9,179 bases of DNA from Schlesneria sp. (GTDB taxonomy: Bacteria; Planctomycetota; Planctomycetia; Planctomycetales; Planctomycetaceae), in contig JANXOO010001337.1 in assembly GCA_025353525.1 (NCBI GenBank), positions 1 through 9,179 on the forward strand, read 5' to 3'. Position 1 is the stretch's first letter. Every line of letters begins with the position of its first letter. Positions 6,289-9,179 of this stretch are shown piece by piece. Position numbers and translations under genes: made by a program. The notes beneath the pieces were generated by a model. It searched no databases and was not told the DNA's origin. It was given only the letters and a program-made list of their open reading frames with translations.

Positions 6289-7946
6289 ATCCCATGAAAT
6301 ATGTCATTTGCTTCATACTTTTGTTCGCCCTGCCGGTCATGGCCCAAGAGGCATCGCCCGATGCGCAATACGTCGTATTCATGGGTGAGACGGGCGTGAT
6401 CGTGATGAAGTTTGATATCACCATTGCGGGCAAGAGCACTCGGCAATCTTTTGAAAGCTATATTGATGACCTGATGAAATCACTCGATCAAAACGGCGAC
6501 GGAGTGGTGACGACCGACGAGGCGCGAGGGAAATACCTGACCGCGCGCGAGGCGATCGCGGCTCAATTGATTCCTGCTGGCGCGTCCGTTCGCCCCGACG
6601 AAAACCCTGATGTCAGCCCTGCCGACGGAAAAATCTCGCGGCAGGAATTTCTGACGTATTTCCGGCGGATCAAACTGGAGCCGTTTCTGATGCGGTTTCA
6701 GGCAAATGCGGCTCCGCAAATGGCCAATCGTCAACCGCGTCAGACGGCGATCACAGCAGATATCCCGCTGTTTGCACGCCTGGATACGAATCGCGACGGC
6801 AAATTGTCGGCAGACGAATTGACCAACGCGCTGCGCACGCTGCGAAAACTCGATCTGGACGACGATGAAACGATCAGTGCGGCGGAACTCAGTCCGATCA
6901 ACGATCCATTTGCGGTTCAACAGCAGATCCGGCCGCTGGCAACGAATGCCCCGTCAACAAGTCCATTTCTCGGCCCCGGTTCAGAAGAATCGATGACCAG
7001 CCAGGTAGGTCGCCTGATCAGGAAATACAAAACACGCAACCAGGGTCAATCATTGAGTGCCAAAGAACTCGGAATCTCTGCCACTGCGTTCGTCCGATTC
7101 GACGGCGACGGTGACGGACAACTCGATTCGGACGAACTGAAACAGTTTCTGTCATCGCCGGAACCGACGCTGTCACTCGCCGTAGCAGTCGATTCAACAG
7201 AACCTTTGAAGGCGATGTCTGCTTCCGTCGATCTGAAAGACAAATTGAGAACCACAGCCGACGGAGCGGCCAATATCAATTTGGGAACGACACAACTGAG
7301 CGTCGCTCGGACCGCGTCGTTCGACCAGGGAAATGTCGAGGTGTTTCTGAGGCCACAGTTTATGGCGGCCGATGCCGATGCCAATGGCTATCTGGAAAAA
7401 GCGGAAACCGAACGGGCATTTTTATTCGGGGCAACGTTTGAGGATCTCGACGCGGACAAAAATGGCAAAATCATTCTCGACGAAATCGTGACTTTTTTCC
7501 GAATCCGGTTTGATGCAGCGCGCAGCCGCACCGTCCTGTCGATCAGCGAACAGGGGCGGACGCTGTTCGACATTCTTGACACTGACCGGGATCGACGATT
7601 GTCGTTCCGGGAATTGAAAGCAGCGGCGGACAAGTTGTCATTGTGGGACAAAGATGGAGACGGGTTGCTGGCCGAATCAGAAATCCCGCTTCAATACCGG
7701 TTGACAGTGTCGCGAGGAAGCCTGCCGGCTCTGGCCGGGAATTTTGCGGGGGCGGATATGAATCAATCCGGACAGCCAGCCGAACGAACATCCGGGCCGT
7801 TGTGGTTCCGCAAAATGGACAAGAATCGCGACGGAGAAATCTCGCGTCGCGAATTCGTGGGCGAATCTGCGGCGTTCGTAGCGTTTGACAAAAACGGAGA
7901 CGGATTCCTCGACCTGACGGAAGCCGTGCAGATCGTTGCCGAGTGA
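6285..7946 (+). CDS. Secreted multi-EF-hand calcium-binding protein
   Basis: The 553-aa product begins in an ATGA overlap with the DUF1501 stop, a sign of translational coupling. An in-frame ATG three codons later is equally possible. Residues 1-20 are a Sec signal peptide (YVICFILLFALPVMA|QEA). About eleven EF-hand loops follow: D68-E79, a degenerate one at 110-121, D167-E178, D190-E201, D273-E284, D363-E374, D389-E400, D432-E443, D455-E466, D512-E523 and D535-E546. Eight have the full DxDxDG...E pattern. The loop at 190 has Glu and the loop at 432 has Arg in place of the Gly at position 6. Residues 27-62 (YVVFMGETGVIVMKFDI...) form a short beta segment before the first loop, and 291-356 is a non-EF-hand, probably beta-rich insert. 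The protein should bind several calcium ions outside the cytoplasm. Its place behind the DUF1549 and DUF1501 genes suggests it works with them, perhaps as a calcium-dependent scaffold; that role is inferred. Confidence 0.92.
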   Translation: MNPMKYVICFILLFALPVMAQEASPDAQYVVFMGETGVIVMKFDITIAGKSTRQSFESYIDDLMKSLDQNGDGVVTTDEARGKYLTAREAIAAQLIPAGASVRPDENPDVSPADGKISRQEFLTYFRRIKLEPFLMRFQANAAPQMANRQPRQTAITADIPLFARLDTNRDGKLSADELTNALRTLRKLDLDDDETISAAELSPINDPFAVQQQIRPLATNAPSTSPFLGPGSEESMTSQVGRLIRKYKTRNQGQSLSAKELGISATAFVRFDGDGDGQLDSDELKQFLSSPEPTLSLAVAVDSTEPLKAMSASVDLKDKLRTTADGAANINLGTTQLSVARTASFDQGNVEVFLRPQFMAADADANGYLEKAETERAFLFGATFEDLDADKNGKIILDEIVTFFRIRFDAARSRTVLSISEQGRTLFDILDTDRDRRLSFRELKAAADKLSLWDKDGDGLLAESEIPLQYRLTVSRGSLPALAGNFAGADMNQSGQPAERTSGPLWFRKMDKNRDGEISRREFVGESAAFVAFDKNGDGFLDLTEAVQIVAE

Positions 7947-7954
7947 CATCGAAA

Positions 7955-8377
7955 TCACGCGACGATGTGCTTCAAAATCCGAGGCCCGTCGGTCACTGAT
8001 GACAGTTCGCCCTGCCGTTCCATCTCGCTGGCCGTGTCTTTGATGTCAACCAGGCCGGACTGAATGATTCTCAAAATTTTCAGCGCAGCGGGAATATCGA
8101 GTTTTTCGCCGATGCCGATGCAGCCGAGAACAAACAAATACAGCTTCTGCATGTTGGCCGGAATCTCGCCTTGGCGCAGATCAATTCCTTCGTACAGCGC
8201 CAGCACCAGCCGTTGCGACGTCAGCAGCAATGGTTGGGCTCTGACGGACTCGTTTTGTTCGATGAGCGATTGCGCCATTTCGAGTCTTGAAATCGTTCCC
8301 TCGAAAGCAGCGAGCAGCATTTCGATCCGCGTCCATTGAACTTCCGGCTGAGCGTAAGAACCGAGTCGCGTCGTCAA
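7955..8377 (-). CDS. fliS: Flagellar export chaperone FliS
   Basis: The 140-aa product has the FliS layout: Y8, Q14, the helix RIEMLLAAFEGTISRLEMA (matching the family's ELxLMLYxGxxxFxxxA pattern), a middle helix with QRLVLALYEGID, and NMQKLYLFVLGCI (matching the MYxYMxxxL pattern). Length is normal for the family, and the protein should be an all-helical cytoplasmic dimer that holds flagellin monomers before export. The start is TTG at 8377, chosen because AAAGGG (complement of 8385-8390) lies 7 nt upstream, an in-frame stop lies 14 codons before it, and no ATG is available at the N-terminus. It follows fliD by 66 nt, the usual order, so the two are probably co-transcribed. Sequence identity to model FliS proteins looks low, and the family AN-x-x-D motif near the third helix is absent; the call rests on pattern plus context. 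Confidence 0.85.
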   Translation of the reverse strand: MTTRLGSYAQPEVQWTRIEMLLAAFEGTISRLEMAQSLIEQNESVRAQPLLLTSQRLVLALYEGIDLRQGEIPANMQKLYLFVLGCIGIGEKLDIPAALKILRIIQSGLVDIKDTASEMERQGELSSVTDGPRILKHIVA

Positions 8378-8384
8378 GGCAGAA

Positions 8385-8390
8385 CCCTTT
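8385..8390 (-). promoter_or_regulatory. Ribosome binding site deciding the TTG start of fliS
   Basis: On the minus strand this reads AAAGGG, 7 nt before the TTG at 8377. It supports a TTG initiation codon for fliS, since no ATG is in frame nearby. Confidence 0.55.
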
Positions 8391-8443
8391 GAAAAGTTGT
8401 TCGAGGAATCGCGGAATCAACCGCACTGATCTGTCGTGCTTTC

Positions 8444-9179
8444 TTAATTCGTACTGATATTCGAGAAGTTCGGTGATGTTGCTGCCGTTGACGACGAGCT
8501 GGAACCGCTGAACGCGCTGGAGATCAGATTGCTTTGGGACTGGAGGTTGGCGAGTACCGTTTCCAGCGCCGCGAATTGGGTCAACAACTTTGACTGCTGA
8601 TCGCTCATGCTTGCTGTCTGGGAGGTGACTTCTCCCTGAGCATCATTGATGCTTTTTGTAATCTGATTGCCGAGAAGCGTCAGTTGGCCGTTGACCGGAT
8701 CGAGTAAACTCTTGAGTGAATTGTCGAGCGTAGCAGCCAATCCCCGTGTTACGGACAACGTTGAATCGGTCGCTCCGGCCAGAATCTGGGCGGGGGTCAG
8801 TGACACCACGACCACCAAGCCTGAAGTATTGGCGTTAGTTGAGTTTCCCGTCAAAATCTGTCCAATGCCGGTCGCCGTTTCCGTGACGCCATTCACGACG
8901 TACGAACCCGCGACATCGGTTCCCGTTGAGGATTCGGTTCCCGCATAACCCAACGCCGTGAGTGCCGACCCCGAAATGCCTGTGATTGACGACGCCGCTC
9001 CGTAGCGATCAGACGTAATCACCAGATTGTTATTCGAGATCGTGGCCGTAACAGACTTGCCGTTAGCAGCGACTTTCGAATTGATTTCCGTTTGGATTTC
9101 ATTGGCCAACGCAAGCTGCGAATAGGTGCCTGACGCAAGAGTGATCGTTCCGCTCGAGGAACCATCGATCGTCAGCGAG
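8444..9179 (-). CDS. fliD: Flagellar hook-associated protein 2 (filament cap), C-terminal part
   Basis: Partial: the frame is open to the right window edge, so the N-terminus is missing and about 244 residues are seen. The TTG at 9107-9109 is an internal Leu, because coding continues upstream in frame (SLTIDGSSSGTITLASGTYS). In order there are a flagellin hook IN-like beta repeat (ASGTYSQLALANEIQTEIN to ITGISGSALTALGY), a beta region with the FliD-type AGSYVVNGVTETATGIGQILTG, then helices beginning RGLAATLDNSLKSLLDP and ending LLTQFAALETVLANLQSQSNLISSAF, which is the typical FliD C-terminal coiled coil. A 20-residue Ser/Thr/Asn-rich tail follows. FliD caps the growing filament and folds flagellin there. 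The following fliS supports the call. The tail after the usual family end is a small oddity. Confidence 0.9.
   Translation of the reverse strand, partial: SLTIDGSSSGTITLASGTYSQLALANEIQTEINSKVAANGKSVTATISNNNLVITSDRYGAASSITGISGSALTALGYAGTESSTGTDVAGSYVVNGVTETATGIGQILTGNSTNANTSGLVVVVSLTPAQILAGATDSTLSVTRGLAATLDNSLKSLLDPVNGQLTLLGNQITKSINDAQGEVTSQTASMSDQQSKLLTQFAALETVLANLQSQSNLISSAFSGSSSSSTAATSPNFSNISTN

Noticed and set aside
8181..8426. Minus-strand frame with an ATG that overlaps fliS and could have been an alternative gene start
   Set aside because: It is in a different frame from the FliS motifs and its translation is Arg/Ala-rich without domain similarity. The TTG start with AAAGGG fits better.
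7955..9179. A hypothetical new secretion or surface system to the right of the EF-hand gene
   Set aside because: The two minus-strand genes fit the standard fliD-fliS pair, so no new system is needed to explain them.

Overview
The window reads as chromosomal DNA of a planctomycete (Planctomycetota, probably Planctomycetia). The main evidence is the adjacent pair of a DUF1549/DUF1553 (PSCyt2/PSD1) protein and a Tat-exported DUF1501 protein, followed by a secreted multi-EF-hand protein. This gene grouping is heavily expanded in that phylum. The assignment is inferred from gene families and layout, not from a search. I see no prophage, insertion sequence transposase, CRISPR array, tRNA or rRNA.

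Layout: (1) 1-575 has no convincing gene and holds two short palindromes. (2) 576-2799 is a two-gene forward unit: a 227-aa acidic protein of unknown function, then an exported or membrane-anchored protein whose C-terminal half resembles M14 zinc carboxypeptidases but lacks several catalytic residues. (3) 2800-3052 is an intergenic region with a 10-bp inverted repeat and a perfect TTGACA -35 box. (4) 3053-7946 is a tight forward three-gene unit: DUF1549/DUF1553 protein with a CxxCH motif, Tat-dependent DUF1501 protein, and a Sec-secreted protein with about eleven EF-hand loops that starts in an ATGA overlap. (5) 7955-9179 lies on the minus strand and holds fliS and the 3' part of fliD, so the edge of a flagellar filament-cap operon converges on the EF-hand gene with only 8 bp between stops.

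How the genes may work together: the three-gene unit probably makes cell-envelope or extracytoplasmic proteins that act together. The DUF1549/1553 and DUF1501 proteins nearly always occur as neighbours in planctomycetes, and the EF-hand protein would be a calcium-binding partner. The biochemical role of this set is not established. fliD and fliS are a standard pair: FliS is the cytoplasmic export chaperone and FliD the filament cap.

The most unusual signals are an imperfect REP-like hairpin of about 51 nt (3250-3300) embedded in frame just before the hydrophobic segment of the DUF1549 gene, and the loss of zinc-ligand and catalytic residues in the M14-like protein. I did not find a clearly new multi-gene system. 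The three-gene envelope cassette and the two-gene unit of unknown function are the best candidates for uncharacterised biology.
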